Below are positions 21,735-35,169 of a stretch of 64,000 nucleotides of DNA, one piece after another. A program made the translations under genes and the position numbers. Source of the stretch: Mesocentrotus franciscanus (Eukaryota; Echinodermata; Echinoidea; Camarodonta; Strongylocentrotidae). The stretch covers positions 3,842,827 through 3,906,826 of the forward strand of contig CP137682.1 of assembly GCA_037976565.1 (NCBI GenBank), given 5' to 3'. Numbering within the stretch: the stretch's first letter is position 1; every line of letters begins with the position of its first letter. The notes beneath the pieces were generated by a model. It did not search any database. It was not told the DNA's origin and saw nothing but the letters and a program-made list of their open reading frames with translations.

Positions 21735-23609
21735 AGTCTTCTTCTTCTTCTTCGTCGTAATCTGCCTCCTTCACTCATGAAGATTCTTGCACATGAAAGG
21801 GTGTGTGTGTCACAAAGGACGTGAAGTGCTGAGTGTCCTATTGACATAATGTGCATGTAAAAATCTTCTAGTCATGAGAGGATTGATCTCTAAAACATGC
21901 TGTAGACGGTTTCTCATGTTGCCATTCATCTTGTGATTTCTACCCCCTAATTCTCTGTCTGCTGTTGCTCTCGTTGCCTCTGCCAGCTTTTTCCCTGTCC
22001 ATATGTGGATGTCTTTGAACCAGGAAATAGCAGGTCTGCCTTTTTCTTCGCCTGGCTTCCACTGTTCCTGTAAAAAGGGACTTTCCAAGACCATCTCTCC
22101 TTACTATACTACATGGTAAAAACTGCAGTTTCATTCTGGCAATACTCTTTCTGAGCAACATCTCTGTATCCAGCTTGTCCAGTACCCATCGGTTTGTTCC
22201 TTTGTCTGTCCATGGAACCCTCAGTATTCGCCGATACACCCACGTTTCAAATGCATCTACACTCTTTTCATCTCTTTTGGTCATGGCCCATGTCTCACTT
22301 CCGTATGTAGCAATGGGAAATATAGATGTCAGTGCTATCTTTAACATTAAACTGTTATTTATTCCCCGGCTTCTCCAGATATTCGCCATTTTCTGAGTTG
22401 CATTCCTTGCTATTGCTAATCTCCTTTTGATTTCTTTCTCACTTGATCCTTTAGCGCTAACAAGTGATCCCAGGTATATGAAATCCTGGACTTCAGCAAT
22501 TTTTTCTCCATCCAAAATAAAATCATTAAAATCTCTTCGATTCCTGTCTACTACTAATATCTTTGTCTTCTGTGTGTTTAAGAGGAGATTCTTTTCATAA
22601 CTGGGCCTGTTTTGTTCTATTCAGCATGTCCAGCAGCTCTTCCCTGCTGGTACATATTAAATTTGTATCATCTGCATACCTGAAATTGTGCCTTCTCTGT
22701 CCTCCAATTTTCACTCCGCCTTCAAAACCTACAGCCACAGTTCGCATTATATCTTCCGAGTAAATATTAAATAGGTCTGGAGACAATATACATCCTTGCC
22801 TGACACCTCTTTATATCGGAAAACACTCAGTATCACCAACAATAGTCCGAACAGCTGATTCTTGATCTTCATAAAGTTTGGTTATTAATCTTACCAGGTG
22901 TGCTGGGAATCCCATTCTGAACATATCATCCCACAACATCTTGTGATATACACAGTCGAAAGCCCATAATCTATGAAACACAAGTATAAAGGCATGTTAT
23001 GTTCTCTATATTTTTCTATTATCATCCTGATATTTGCAATTTGATCCCTAGTATCTTTGCCAGGCACAAAGCCCGCTTGCTCCTCTGGCATTCCATCAAT
23101 GTACCTCCTTTTCATCCTGCCAATGATGACCTTTAATAGTATTTTGCTCATGGACAAGAAGACTGATGGTTCTATGATTAGAACATTCTTTCTGATTGCC
23201 TTTCTTAGGTAAAGGTATGAAAATAGCTCTGCACCAGTCTTTGGGCCATTCTTCATTCTCCCATATCTTGATACATAGCCGGCATAAGAGATCGATACCT
23301 ATTTCACCTGTTGCTTTCCATACTTCAATAGGTATATTATCCATTCCAGGAGATTTACCATTATCTATATGGTTCAGAGCCCATTCAACTTCCGATCTCA
23401 GTGGAGGTGCTTCTCTGTCTTCCCCGACCGGTCTGTTGTCTCTCTGACATGACTCCTACTGCTGTACAAATCCCTGCAGTACTCTGCCATCTCTGTTTTA
23501 TGTCAATTTCTTCTGTCAGAGTTTGTCCATTTGTCATTCACAACATCAGTCTTCATGCTGCTATCTCAAGTAATCTCTTTTACAAGTTTGAAAACTTTCT
23601 TCATGTTGT
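21735..23609 (-). pseudogene. RTE-like LINE, RT and C-terminal region (copy 1, cut by gap)
   Basis: Minus-strand order: MDNIPIEVWKATGEIGIDLL and IFIPLPKKGNQKECSNHRTI (23096-23344), GFVPGKDTRDQI (about 23060-23090), then the YADD catalytic motif with upstream SPDLFNIYSEDIM (22595-22786). These are followed by the post-RT segment DFIYLGSLVSAKGSSEKEI, YGSETWAMTKRDEKSVDAFE and WVYRRILRVPWTDKGTNRWV (21940-22515). This pattern is typical of RTE-type LINE proteins. Several frameshifts break it. The 3' end lies at a (TTC)n run (21738-21756), a microsatellite tail. The endonuclease half is absent because the contig ends at the gap. Confidence 0.85.
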
Positions 23610-24109
23610 NNNNNNNNNNNNNNNNNNNNNNNNNNNNNNNNNNNNNNNNNNNNNNNNNNNNNNNNNNNNNNNNNNNNNNNNNNNNNNNNNNNNNNNNNNN
23701 NNNNNNNNNNNNNNNNNNNNNNNNNNNNNNNNNNNNNNNNNNNNNNNNNNNNNNNNNNNNNNNNNNNNNNNNNNNNNNNNNNNNNNNNNNNNNNNNNNNN
23801 NNNNNNNNNNNNNNNNNNNNNNNNNNNNNNNNNNNNNNNNNNNNNNNNNNNNNNNNNNNNNNNNNNNNNNNNNNNNNNNNNNNNNNNNNNNNNNNNNNNN
23901 NNNNNNNNNNNNNNNNNNNNNNNNNNNNNNNNNNNNNNNNNNNNNNNNNNNNNNNNNNNNNNNNNNNNNNNNNNNNNNNNNNNNNNNNNNNNNNNNNNNN
24001 NNNNNNNNNNNNNNNNNNNNNNNNNNNNNNNNNNNNNNNNNNNNNNNNNNNNNNNNNNNNNNNNNNNNNNNNNNNNNNNNNNNNNNNNNNNNNNNNNNNN
24101 NNNNNNNNN
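23610..24109. other. Assembly gap of exactly 500 N
   Basis: 500 consecutive N. A round number like this is normally a placeholder inserted by a scaffolder, not a measured length. Reading frames spanning it are meaningless. Confidence 1.
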
Positions 24110-25263
24110 AACCTTTAAACTAACAAAACCAAGCCTAAAACAAAAACAAAACCAAAAAAATAGAAATACTAAAATAATTACAGAAGGAATAGAGTGCAGT
24201 AGGCCCATTGCACTTTTGAAAGTTTACAAAGGTTAAAGTCACAGTAAATGCATACGAAAGTTGCAATTACTATAGGCATGGGCTCTTCAAATGGGCTGAA
24301 TTGATAATGTCTATGTGGTGCAGTGGCGTACAACTTTCAAATTTGCTCCAATACACAAGAGGACTAAAATTTCAACTTTTCATAAATGTATGACTCGGGG
24401 TGGTCTGTTCTTTTTAGAGGACCTGTAATAATGTACTCTCCATGATATATTTTGAGTAGTGCCCCGAGGGTGAAGGCACTGTAGAAAAACAGAAATAAGT
24501 GATATTTTAGTACGCGACAAACGGGAGTGATCCGTCACTACGTCACAATCCACTGACAAAATTGCCGATTTTAGATTCGCACAGCCGTAGTGCACTCATA
24601 TTTCAAACACTCATAACTTTCTTAATATTGGTCCGATATATTTCAAACTTTCGCCATTCTGTTTCTCTGATTTTTCTGCTTTCATTCAAATGAAGTTATT
24701 AGAAGGGTTGGATTGCCCGTTAAAGGTGTCCGCTGAAGAAGGGGGTCAGGGGCATAGAGCAGCCCTATTTGTATGACGAAGTGGATCATGACCAGTAAGT
24801 GGGCCTGTCGTGATCATTGTTCAGCGTAACTCTGAGACCCGCCTCTCCCCTTCAACTTCAAAAATCTATCCAAATTGCCTGCTCATGACCAGCAATTTAT
24901 TGATTGTGGTAAGATAAATAACGTGAATGAGGCTGCTTTATCAACGTGGACTACTGCCCTCTGTCGGCTTTAGTATCTCAGGTTGGCGAACGTACTTCCC
25001 TTGAATGAATACGTAGACATGGTTGAGTTTTTTCTTTTCGACATCAGTGTATACAACTAGGCGAATGCCAGAGTGCAGAACTTGTAAATTTACAGACGTG
25101 ACACCCGTAAAATGTATTCTAAATTAATCACAGATACACACAAATTGTGAGAATTTGCTTTGTCTAAAATGTACAAAGTTAAATTTCTCTTTGAACATTT
25201 AACTGCTTGAAAAGCCACTACGAGATTCAAAAACAGGAATTAGGCATGTTGGGCCTAGGCTGA

Positions 25264-26120
25264 AACTATGGTTACTGAGCCAATTTGTCTTGCACTGGTG
25301 ATGAATATTTTTCGACATTGTCTCATGAAGTTGCTAATCCTTTTTGGAGACATGTATTTCACGCTCTGTCTATGTTGAGTCGTGCAGAGGAGATGATTGG
25401 TTAACTTATCCATTGTGGAGAAATAGCTCATTAGAAATTGGACAAAAATCTGTATTTTTTCAATCTTGGTATGAAAAAGGCATCAGATGTATAAATGACT
25501 TGATTGATGATGAGGGAAAACTTCTGACTCGTGAGCAATGTGAACAAAAATTCTGCATGAAACTAAATTATTTGTTTTATTATTCTGTAACTCAAGCTAT
25601 AAAGTGTCGATATCGAATGCATATTGAAAAAATATTTTAAAATGTAGTAGATCCTTTAATGCCGTCACATATCAAAATACTACTGCATGACATAAAAGGT
25701 TGTCAATATATTTACAAAACTTTTCTTGGAAAAACAAATTGTGTACCCTCAATATGTCTGAAATTGTAACGACATTTAGATTATACCCCTGAATGTCCAA
25801 GAATGCAGAAATATTATAGAATCATATTTCGTTTTACTCCAGATATCAGTTTAAGATATTTTCAGTATAAGATAGTAAATAGGATTCTGTATTTGAACAA
25901 GCAAGTGTATAAAATGAAAATAGTGAGTAATGATAAATGTTCATTTTGTAAAAAAGAGCTTCAAGATATTGTACATTTCTTTCATAATTGTGAAATCAGT
26001 AAATCAATCTGGAATGAAACGGTGAAATGGATAAATGAAGGTTCCAGTACAGTTAGAGTTTAATTTAGAAAATGTAATTTTTGGTTTTGAAAACAAAAGA
26101 AATGATCCTTTTAATTGCAT
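25264..26120 (+). pseudogene. Tx1/L1-like LINE ORF2, C-terminal part (copy 2)
   Basis: Same relic as 13034-13900. Here the zinc-knuckle stretch CSFCKKELQDIVHFFHNC is uninterrupted (25803-26063), but a 1-bp loss near 25390 breaks the N-terminal frame, and a stop follows the EKIF motif at 25640. Each copy is therefore broken at different places. Confidence 0.8.
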
Positions 26121-26581
26121 GGCGACTTTGATTAAGCATTAATTATTTGTACAAAAGCTCAACAACAAAATTCCAAATTTTAGTTCTTTGAAGAAGAAAA
26201 TTATTCAATATTATGAAGACGAGTGATATATTCATTCTATATCTGGTATGTATAACAAATGTTTTACTAAGTGGCAGGCACTTTATCATTTGTTTATATG
26301 AAAAAAGGAGAGAAATGTGAAAGTATTTTGTTTTTTTTGAGTCAAAGTAAGACTTGATTTCATTGAATTGTAAAATGTTTTGTTTGATTTTAATTTTAAA
26401 AATTCCTTTGGAGGGCTAAAACGTTTAAACAAAAAATTTGTCTTGAAATCAGAATAATTTAAGAAAATCAATGGCGCCATCTTAGTTGGTGAAAAAAAGA
26501 GCGATGTTTAAAATGTATTCTACACGTATAATTCAAAGATGATTACCATCGGGGGAAAGGCCCGATATTTACTGACCTATC

Positions 26582-28269
26582 ATGAACATTCTACCGCAGT
26601 TCATGAATTGCCACATCCATGATTCGTTCGTGCAACGTTTAACTAAGAAAATGGATTTCGAATTAAACGATACCTTTTACGACATCACGACGCCATTAAC
26701 TGACTTTGGGCAAGATTCTCTACTAACGGATTACTGTCCACAAAATACATACATCGCACTTAATTATATTACAGCTTCTACAGCAGCATTTGGAATTGTT
26801 TTCACACTCACTACTTTGCTCAGTATTGCATGTCATCGTCGATTTCGAAAGGAACACAACATTTTCCCATTCAACATCGTTCTCGCCGACTTTCTGTTAG
26901 ATGTTGCTGTCATGTTTGGACGCATAGTAACTCTGAATATTATGCCGGTACGTTAATTGGATATTAATACTTTTTAGGGATCATTTTTAGTAACTAAAAG
27001 TAGTTTCAAAGATTTGAGGCACGCTTTTAATGACCAAACAAAAGGAAACGAAAGAAGGAGAGAGAGAGAGAGAGAGAGGAGAGAAGGGAGAATAGAGGAG
27101 AACCTTTCCTGCATTTCATTCACCTTGTTGTTATGTGCTAATTGTGCTTCCATATGAAAAGTAATGCTCCCCTCCCTCTCCCAATTTCCATGTCCCCGGG
27201 TCCATGCTACGCATATGATTACCATTGTTACAAGCCCTTTGCTCCACCGCCAAGACATGACATATAAGATAAAGAATTCTATTTCCATGACGAATTATAG
27301 TTTGGACTGGTATTAGTATAGCAGTATATGCACAAAGCCCTGTGAACTATCATGTAACTACATAATATATATCGATTGTGTTTTAATCGCATGTACTTCA
27401 TACAAGCTGTAGGTGAACCCAACACAGGTTGTCTAAGGAATTCTAGAACAAGGAGGTTTAAAAATAGTGTTTTAAAACACTCGTAATTTTATGTTTGAGA
27501 TCACTGATCTCAAACATAAATACGAGTATTTCAATTTCGACCGGCGATAATTAAAGAATTCTAACAATGTTTAAAACTTAACATGTTTCAAAATCGTGAT
27601 TCTGGGGTGAAAAAGAATGCTAACGCGGCTTGAATGACATTTTCTCCCTTGCTTAATGTAGGGTCAGAGTTGGCTTCTTGATGTCACGTTTACAGTCTTT
27701 CAAACTTCGCAAATGGTATCTTCTGGAAGTGTCTTTCTAGTAGCTCTGGATCAGTTCATTGTCTTTAAGCTCGATCCTTTCGGTGTCCGTAGAATCCTCA
27801 CCAAGTCTCATCGAATCTTGATCTCTCTCCTATCTTGGATGACCATGCTCATTGTTGCTACATGCGTTGTCATGTTCCTTCCAGAATCACCAAATGCCCG
27901 GTGTTACTTTGTTAATGTGTCTGCTATCTTCACCGGAGTATTCTACTTCCTAGTGTACAGAGCCATTGCTAAAAAAGCTCCGCACGGCAACAATCAGGTG
28001 AGAAAACGAAGGGAGGAAAACAGGCGAGTTTTGAAAACGTACTCCTTCATTTTGGAACAAATTTGGTCCTATCCACATTTCCAGATGTCACCTGCTTCGT
28101 ATTTTATTACAATAAAAACCAATCTCTTTATACATGTGCACAAGTAGGATGGGGTCTCATGGTAACCCTTAACACAATAGCAAATACTTCTATTTACTGG
28201 TGGCGTTTGAGAGAGTTTCGCGCCATCTTCACATGTTATACAATGCGAGAACAAAATTCGATAACTTAG
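26582..28269 (+). pseudogene. Orphan class A GPCR, frameshifted second copy
   Basis: Exon 1 (26582-26947) encodes the same protein as 14319-14684. Exon 2 starts at 27662 after the same acceptor. Near 28052 a run of four T replaces the five T of copy 1, so the frame at 27713-28147 leaves the receptor sequence after KTYSFI, and the true frame resumes at 28063-28269 with TM6-TM7. The single homopolymer difference looks like a sequencing error or an allelic null. Apart from it the receptor would match copy 1. Confidence 0.75.
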
Positions 28270-29097
28270 GACTGGGGAGGTGTTAAGGAGAAGAGTATTG
28301 CATTATTATACATCTTATTAATTATTTGTATTTCAGTTAGAGGTACAGCATTGTCAAGGAAGAATATATGTCCTGTCAAAAAAGGTTTCTGACATTTCTA
28401 CAACCCGTATGAGCATCAGATCGACGAGCTCACGCAATAGCGACAAATTAATACTTCTGACAAAATAGTGGAAAAACGCTATCAACCAAGATTGGTTAAT
28501 ACATATGTTGATATGATTTAAAGACTGCAATGACTTTCTCCTTCTGAGAGAATTCGATAGATCACTGTCAAAATAGCAGTAGCTATATACACTAGTGGGT
28601 GACCGAAGTACCGAGTAATAACAAAGGTAGGGGAGGGCTGTAAAAGTATTAAGACAAAGTAGAAGATTTGGTTATCCAAACAAGCTTACGGGCTGCCTAC
28701 ATAACTTGCGTCTTTTCGGCCTCTTACGTTATTAAATGTATATATATATATATATATATATACGCTCTGTGGCCTGTTCTAAACATTACCTTGTCTTGAG
28801 CAAATCATAATTGTATGGAAAATCCACCAAATATGTGAAAATGTATTTATGTCGATATTACGTATATTATTACGGAAGTTCCTTAATTATCGTAAGAAAA
28901 AGGCAAGGGATTGTTGAATAATGATTTTGTTTTAAAATATATAAATCAAAAGATAGAGATGTGTAACAGTTTGTATGCTACATCATCTGTTTTAAGTCTG
29001 ATATTTTCATGTTGGTCTTAACGTGATTCATAACTTACTTTTGTCATTACTAAATGAAAGATAAACATTATATTTATAATAATAAAACATGTTCTTA

Positions 29098-29530
29098 TTT
29101 GATACGTATGTGAACATAATTAACATTATGCCATTATTTGCCGTCTATCATTAAGCTATTCTATATGAAATAAACTATATAAATGCTTTGAAGCTGAATG
29201 CAGTCTGTTCTTCAAGATAAATTTTGTGAGTTTTTTAACCTTTACATTCTTAAGTGTTCGAAATTACTTATTCAATTACTGAAAGTATCTTTGTGTAAAT
29301 TGTTGTAGTCATTGTAAAATGCAATTGAAGAGGATTGGAAGTTAATTTGTCTTTGAAGGCTAATGTTTATGTATTATGTGTGTGTGTGTGTGTGTTTGCG
29401 TGCGTGCGTGTGTTTGTAAATTATATTTCTTAAATCCTTGACGTGCAATAATAATAATAATAAAATAATACCAATAATAATAATAATAATAATAATGATA
29501 ATAATGATAATAATAATAATAATAATATAG
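29098..29530. repeat. Dispersed LINE-derived repeat with microsatellites (copy 2)
   Basis: Second copy of 16838-17280. The trinucleotide array is shortened by roughly three units. Confidence 0.8.
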
Positions 29531-29776
29531 GTTTTCCCGCCCAATTTCATCAGAGTTGCATTCGAATTCATGAATAGGCGTTCAAGTTCGAACGATTCTC
29601 GTCAACTCTCTGCCCTCATGGTTCATTTTCATTCTTTGAACATTAAATTTCGTTTTATATAATTCCTTAAAATTTTAGTTTCATTCAATTTAGAGAGAAA
29701 TCCATTTAATTTATTGACGCGAAGTTGTCATTCAATTTCGCGCCAGCTTGATAGACATTCGATTTCGTCCTTTATG

Positions 29777-30550
29777 CTACGTTTACACTATGTTCCCGGC
29801 GGCCACGACAGCCCCGTTTGCCCGAAACGTAGTGCGCCCTGGGATTTTGGCCATTTCCCCCCTCTGTATTCAAGTTTTGTTAGGTCTTGCCAAGTTTTCT
29901 CACGGTCTATCACGGTTTCTGTACCCGGCCGTGGGAGGGAAAGGGGATGCTGTCCCGGAGGCTCCAAGGCACACTATGGTTCGGCCTGCGGTCTACCACG
30001 GATGCCAGTACGTTCCCTGCCGGGCCGTCACGTTCTGATGGGGTCCCTCACGTTTCGTACGTTCTGATCAAGGTCTGACACGTTTTTCACGTTCTGTCAA
30101 GGCTTTCTACGGATGAAACGTGGACGCCGGGTAGCTTTGAAGCACGTTTATGACCACGGTATTGAAAAAGGCCTCCCAAGCAATAGCAATCATTGTATCC
30201 TGAGACCGGCGCGTCGTGTCAGACCGTAGTAGAACGCAACGCGCCTTAGCGCGCCGGGCCCGTAAACCGTCCCACTACGAACCGCCTCCAAGTTTTGTTA
30301 CGGCCTATTACGTACCGTCACGTTTTGTTGCCTTTATCCCGTTTTACTACGGCCTACTATGTTTCTCATCCGCACCGTGACTGCCGTGGCAATTTTTTGA
30401 CAGTTTAAAATCTGGCCCGGCATCCACGGCAATCACGGCTTGTCGCGTTTGCCCATTCCGTCCCCCGCGTTGTCTCACGTCCATCCCGTTTTTTCCACGG
30501 TGGCCTGAAACGTGATTGCCGTGGCAGCCGGGAACATAGTGTAAACGTAG
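29777..30550. mobile_element. MITE with ~30-bp terminal inverted repeats (copy 2)
   Basis: Same element as 17519-18297, with the same terminal inverted repeats (CTACGTTTACACTATGTTCC and its complement). It is 5 bp shorter because of homopolymer differences such as a shorter C run near 30465. Confidence 0.8.
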
Positions 30551-30722
30551 AATAATACCAATTTCAATTATATTTATAGGCACACACCTTTGCACTTTGA
30601 ACGTTTGAATTAAATTAACATAAACAAGTTTTGTCGTTCTTTGTTATTCTTACCGCAATTTTTTCACGTCATATTTACTTTTTTTCACTGTTTTTAATTA
30701 TAGTTTTAGACCTTGTGCATTA

Positions 30723-30924
30723 GCCGAACCAGCGGCCGAACCAGCGGCCTGCTGATTGGTCGAGCACCGTGTGCGTCGGCCAATAGGCCTTGTGCGTTAT
30801 TGTTCCAATTATCGATCGAATTATTGACCGCCGCGCCGGTCCTCCCGTAGAGTATAAAACACGTTTGCTTACATTAGTTTTATCACCTGACGAAGTGTTG
30901 CAGCGGCACACGAAACGTCGTGTC
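30723..30924 (+). promoter_or_regulatory. Promoter-like segment with a hammerhead-like motif (copy 2)
   Basis: Second copy of 18470-18672. TATAAAA is at 30853-30859 and the CTGACGA...GAAA core at 30887-30924, unchanged. The same doubts about an extra A and a weak stem I apply. Confidence 0.35.
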
Positions 30925-31910
30925 TTTTAGATCCCTTATTGACCACATTGCGAGACAAACGAATATCACTAGCGATATTATTTTTGATAATACATCCGCA
31001 ATGAGTAATATATTTAGCATTAACTTAATTATGCACAAACAAACTTTATTATGCAAATGTGTCATGAAGCACGGATTTGCTTTCTTATTCTGTCTGATCT
31101 TCTAGATCATGCCTTTTGATTCATCCCAGTGAATTTCTTTGTTTCCTCTCTGAGGAATTACAATAGACTACCTGTTACGTGGCCCTACTCCTGCTTTCTC
31201 ATCCATTTTTGTGTTTTCATCACATGCATTTTTCTTTCTTTTCTTATCATCTGTTTTGTTTTTCTATCGCTCATAATAATATACGCTTGTACAAAATTAC
31301 AATGGACCATTTTCAGCGTGTTTTCTGGTTTGTGCGTGTTTGTTCCCGGAGAGTCTTCGCACGCGCGGGTTCATTCGCCTATGCCGGGTCTTAGTGTTTC
31401 TTATGTCGGGGCTTGTTCGGTGTACAATAGTTTATATTGCTGGTTGCTAGGTCGGACAAACCTAGAGCTTGTTCGACCTGGCAACGGCAGACTGATGTAT
31501 GCGGAATGAGCCTCGGCGGGGAGACGGGGATCTGGCGAGGGCAGGTTAATTCGCGCGTCTTGGGTCTCTCTGGAAGCAGGCATGTGCAGGATTTGATGCA
31601 CGCTGACGTTGGTCTAGTACTTAAGTTATACTGGGAATCTCGCTCAACAAGCCTAGCTTTTCTGAGATTCTTTTTGTTTTCCCTCTCAGTTCAATCAAGT
31701 AATATAAGATATTGTGTCTTATTCTCAAACTTAGATGTACTCTGTAAACTTATTTTGTTACGTAGATACTTATCACTATTCGTTACTTGTATGATCATTC
31801 ATTTGTTTTATTATATATGGTAATACTGTAGTCTGTATGGTTTATATATGTCATTTTAATTTGTGGATATTTGAGTGGAAAAATAAATAAATCAAATCAA
31901 ATCAAATTCA
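30925..31910 (+). repeat. Non-coding retroelement-like body with A-rich tail (copy 2)
   Basis: Second copy of 18673-19670, differing by short deletions in G runs near 31516-31528. Confidence 0.35.
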
Positions 31911-32213
31911 AAATCCAAGCAATAAATTTCATATATCGGCACTTATTTATGTTCGGTGAATTCAAATTAACGTGGCGCTCACGATGAGCCTGTTTGGGGC
32001 ATTCAATTTCATTTTTTGGTGATCAATTTCCTACTACGTGCATTCAATTTAGTGTAATATTGAGGGGGATTCCAGATAAGAGGGAAACTTTGATTACTTT
32101 AAATTGATTACTTGGAATAATTGTTAGTCACTGTTACGCAATGAAAGTTTAGTTAATGTTCTTTGTTTTTCTGACAATTTTGATTTTGATCATGTATTTG
32201 ATTATCATATCGC

Positions 32214-32252
<39 letters not shown>

Positions 32253-32519
32253 GAATATCCCGAAATACACCTTTATATCAATATATATATATATACACAC
32301 ATATTCTAAATAATTGGAAACATTGATAAAGTTTTAGAACATCAGAACTAGCGATTTGGAGGTGATTTCTGCTATAGTACTGCTAAATTGCATTTCCCCT
32401 CATTTAAAAAAAAAATCAATTACTTTGAAATGCATTTCTACAAACTTGAATGAGAAGACTTTTCAATGAAATTGTTCTTTTGTATGATGTATATATTATA
32501 CCCCAGTTATGTGTTCGTG

Positions 32520-32757
32520 TTCCCTCTCTCTCTCACTCCATATCACGCCCTTTATCTCTCCTACTATCTCTCTCTCGCTCTTTATCTCTCTCTCCCATGT
32601 CACCCTCTCCCCATTCTTTCTCTCTCGCTCTCTGTCTCTCTCTCTCCCACTCTTTCTCTCTCATTCTCGTTCTCTCTCTCCCATGTCACACTCTCCTCAT
32701 TCTCCCTCTCTCTCTCTCTCCATGCTCTCTCCAATCTCTCTCCCTCAAATTTTCTCC
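32520..32757. repeat. CT-rich low-complexity tract (copy 2)
   Basis: Second copy of 20264-20512, a few bases shorter. Reading frames across it are compositional. Confidence 0.9.
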
Positions 32758-33662
32758 CCTTTTCTCTTTTATCAGCCCCCCCCCATGTTTCTTTATATAT
32801 TTTTTGTTACCACTTTTTGTGTAGGCCTAATCAGATATGATAAGCAGATTACCAGTCACCTATGGATCCAAAGAACGAAGACACTTTCTATAAAGATACG
32901 ATTTGCTGATGAACTCACACAACATTAAACACGGATAACACCCTTTACACGAACAAGTAAACTTCACCCATCCAAAGATCAGCATACACAATTTCACAAT
33001 ACTCAGACATAGGCCTATGTACACCCGAGTCCGACAAAAAATAAACAAAACGTTTGAAATTTTCTTATCTAAGGAATTTCTTGGTATGTGCATTTATATA
33101 TTTTGAACATGCCACGAAAAGTGTGATATTTGTACAATCTTTGATGAGTTGAAAGGGAAAAACTAACCGAGTGTCATTTTGGATCCAGTGATATGAACAC
33201 TTTCCACAAAATTCGACCACAGTTCTTAGGCAGTTTCTGCAGTTTTCATATACACTGTATACAGCTTTTTGTTACGTGTGAGCCATGACTAATATGGCAA
33301 GTTATGTGTGTAACTTTTTGTAGTAACATTGAGAAAATCCAACATTCCGGTCTATATACCATAATGCTTAGAGTTAAAGGATATTTTGGCGTATACTTAT
33401 ACAAGTAAACAACAATTCTGACTTGAATTCCGACACTGAATCCCTGTAGATCTGATAAAATATTTTTATAAAGACGTGAACATCTTCTCGAGATCGGTAA
33501 CACATTATATAAACTTAATCCTTGAAGAGTTCTGAGAGACATGCCTTGCTCTAATGACTCAAACTCTCCGGAACAAATATATATATATATAGTTCATAAG
33601 CAGTACACCTTAATGTAAACTGTCTGTTCTTTTAACCTTCAATCTGCTGACGGCTAAGACAT

Positions 33663-33979
33663 ATTGCAGTTCCTCCCACGCTGCCCATGTACAACTCGCC
33701 TTGCTGGTATGCCACGAGGAGCTCTACCAAACGATCGACGAGTCAAAATATTATATCTCGTCTCATCTATGAAGACGCAGTGTGCCACCACTCCGTTTTC
33801 CATAAACCATTGCGCGTATTCGACGCGCATATGTCCAAGACGCGGGGAGAATAATTCCGCTCGTCTGGCATGACTTCAGTTAACTGTATAATTATCAACA
33901 TGCCGTCTACAGCTCTGGCAATTGTGTTTAAGCTGACGGCTGGTTTGTTGGGCAATGATGCCTCCAGATCAGCTTTCAT
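33663..33979 (-). pseudogene. Tc1/mariner (IS630-type) transposase fragment (copy 2)
   Basis: Same fragment and same single frameshift as 21409-21725, so the frameshift predates the divergence of the two copies and is not a sequencing error. Confidence 0.7.
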
Positions 33980-33984
33980 CTACT

Positions 33985-35169
33985 GTAAAGTCTTCTTCTT
34001 CTTCTTCGTCGTAATCTGCCTCCTTCACTCATGAAGATTCTTGCACATGAAAGGGGTGTGTGTGTCACAAAGGACGTGAAGTGCTGAGTGTCCTATTGAC
34101 ATAAGGTGCATGTAAAAAAATCTTCTAGTCATGAGAGGATTGATCTCTAAAACATGCTGTAGACGGTTTCTCATGTTGCCATTCATCTTGTGATTTCTAC
34201 CCCCTAATTCTCTGTCTGCTGTTGCTCTCGTTGCCTCTGCCAGCTTTTTCCCTGTCCATATGTGGATGTCTTTGAACCAGGAAATAGCAGGTCTGCCTTT
34301 TTCTTCGCCTGGCTTCCACTGTTCCTGTAAAAAGGGACTTTCCAAGACCATCTCTCCTTACTATACTACATGGTAAAAACTGCAGTTTCATTCTGGCAAT
34401 ACTCTTTCTGAGCAACATCTCTGTATCCAGCTTGTCCAGTACCCATCGGTTTGTTCCTTTGTCTGTCCATGGAACCCTCAGTATTCGCCGATACACCCAC
34501 GTTTCAAATGCATCTACACTCTTTTCATCTCTTTTGGTCATGGCCCATGTCTCACTTCCGTATGTGGGAAGCAATGGGAAATATAGATGTCAGTGCTATC
34601 TTTAACATTAAACTGTTATTTATTCCCCGGCTTCTCCAGATATTCGCCATTTTCTGAGTTGCATTCCTTGCTATTGCTAATCTCCTTTTGATTTCTTTCT
34701 CACTTGATCCTTTAGCGCTAACAAGTGATCCCAGGTATATGAAATCCTGGACTTCAGCAATTTTTCTCCATCCAAAATAAAATCATTAAAATCTCTTCGA
34801 TTCCTGTCTACTACTAATATCTTTGTCTTCTGTGTGTTTAAGAGGAGATTCTTTTCATAACTGGGCCTGTTTTGTTCTATTCAGCATGTCCAGCAGCTCT
34901 TCCCTGCTGGTACATATTAAATTTGTATCATCTGCATACCTGAGATTGTGCCTTCTCTGTCCTCCAATTTTCACTCCGCCTTCAAAACCTACAGCCACAG
35001 TTCGCATTATATCTTCCGAGTAAATATTAAATAGGTCTGGAGACAATATACATCCTTGCCTGACACCTCTTTATATCGGAAAACACTCAGTATCACCAAC
35101 AATAGTCCGAACAGCTGATTCTTGATCTTCATAAAGTTTGGTTATTAATCTTAACAGGTGTGCTGGGAA
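33985..35169 (-). pseudogene. RTE-like LINE, RT end and C-terminal region (copy 2)
   Basis: Contains the YADD motif with SPDLFNIYSEDIM (34855-35046) and the post-RT segment with WVYRRILRVPWTDKGTNRWV (34197-34574). The RT palm region upstream of it, present in copy 1, is missing and replaced by the unrelated 35170-36179 segment, so this allele cannot encode a reverse transcriptase. The (TTC)n 3' boundary is at 33992-34010. Confidence 0.85.

Larger units (their letters stand above)
11851..23609. repeat. Large duplicated block, copy 1 (~11.8 kb)
   Basis: From AACCTTTAAAC at 11851 the sequence is repeated almost base for base from 24110 onward, with an offset of about 12.26 kb. Differences are scattered substitutions and many 1-bp homopolymer changes. 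One large replacement exists: 22910-23408 here against 35170-36179 in copy 2. Copy 1 stops at the N gap in the middle of a LINE coding region. Confidence 0.95.

Noticed and set aside
23401..24208. Frames of 195-240 codons crossing the gap
   Set aside because: They consist mostly of N.
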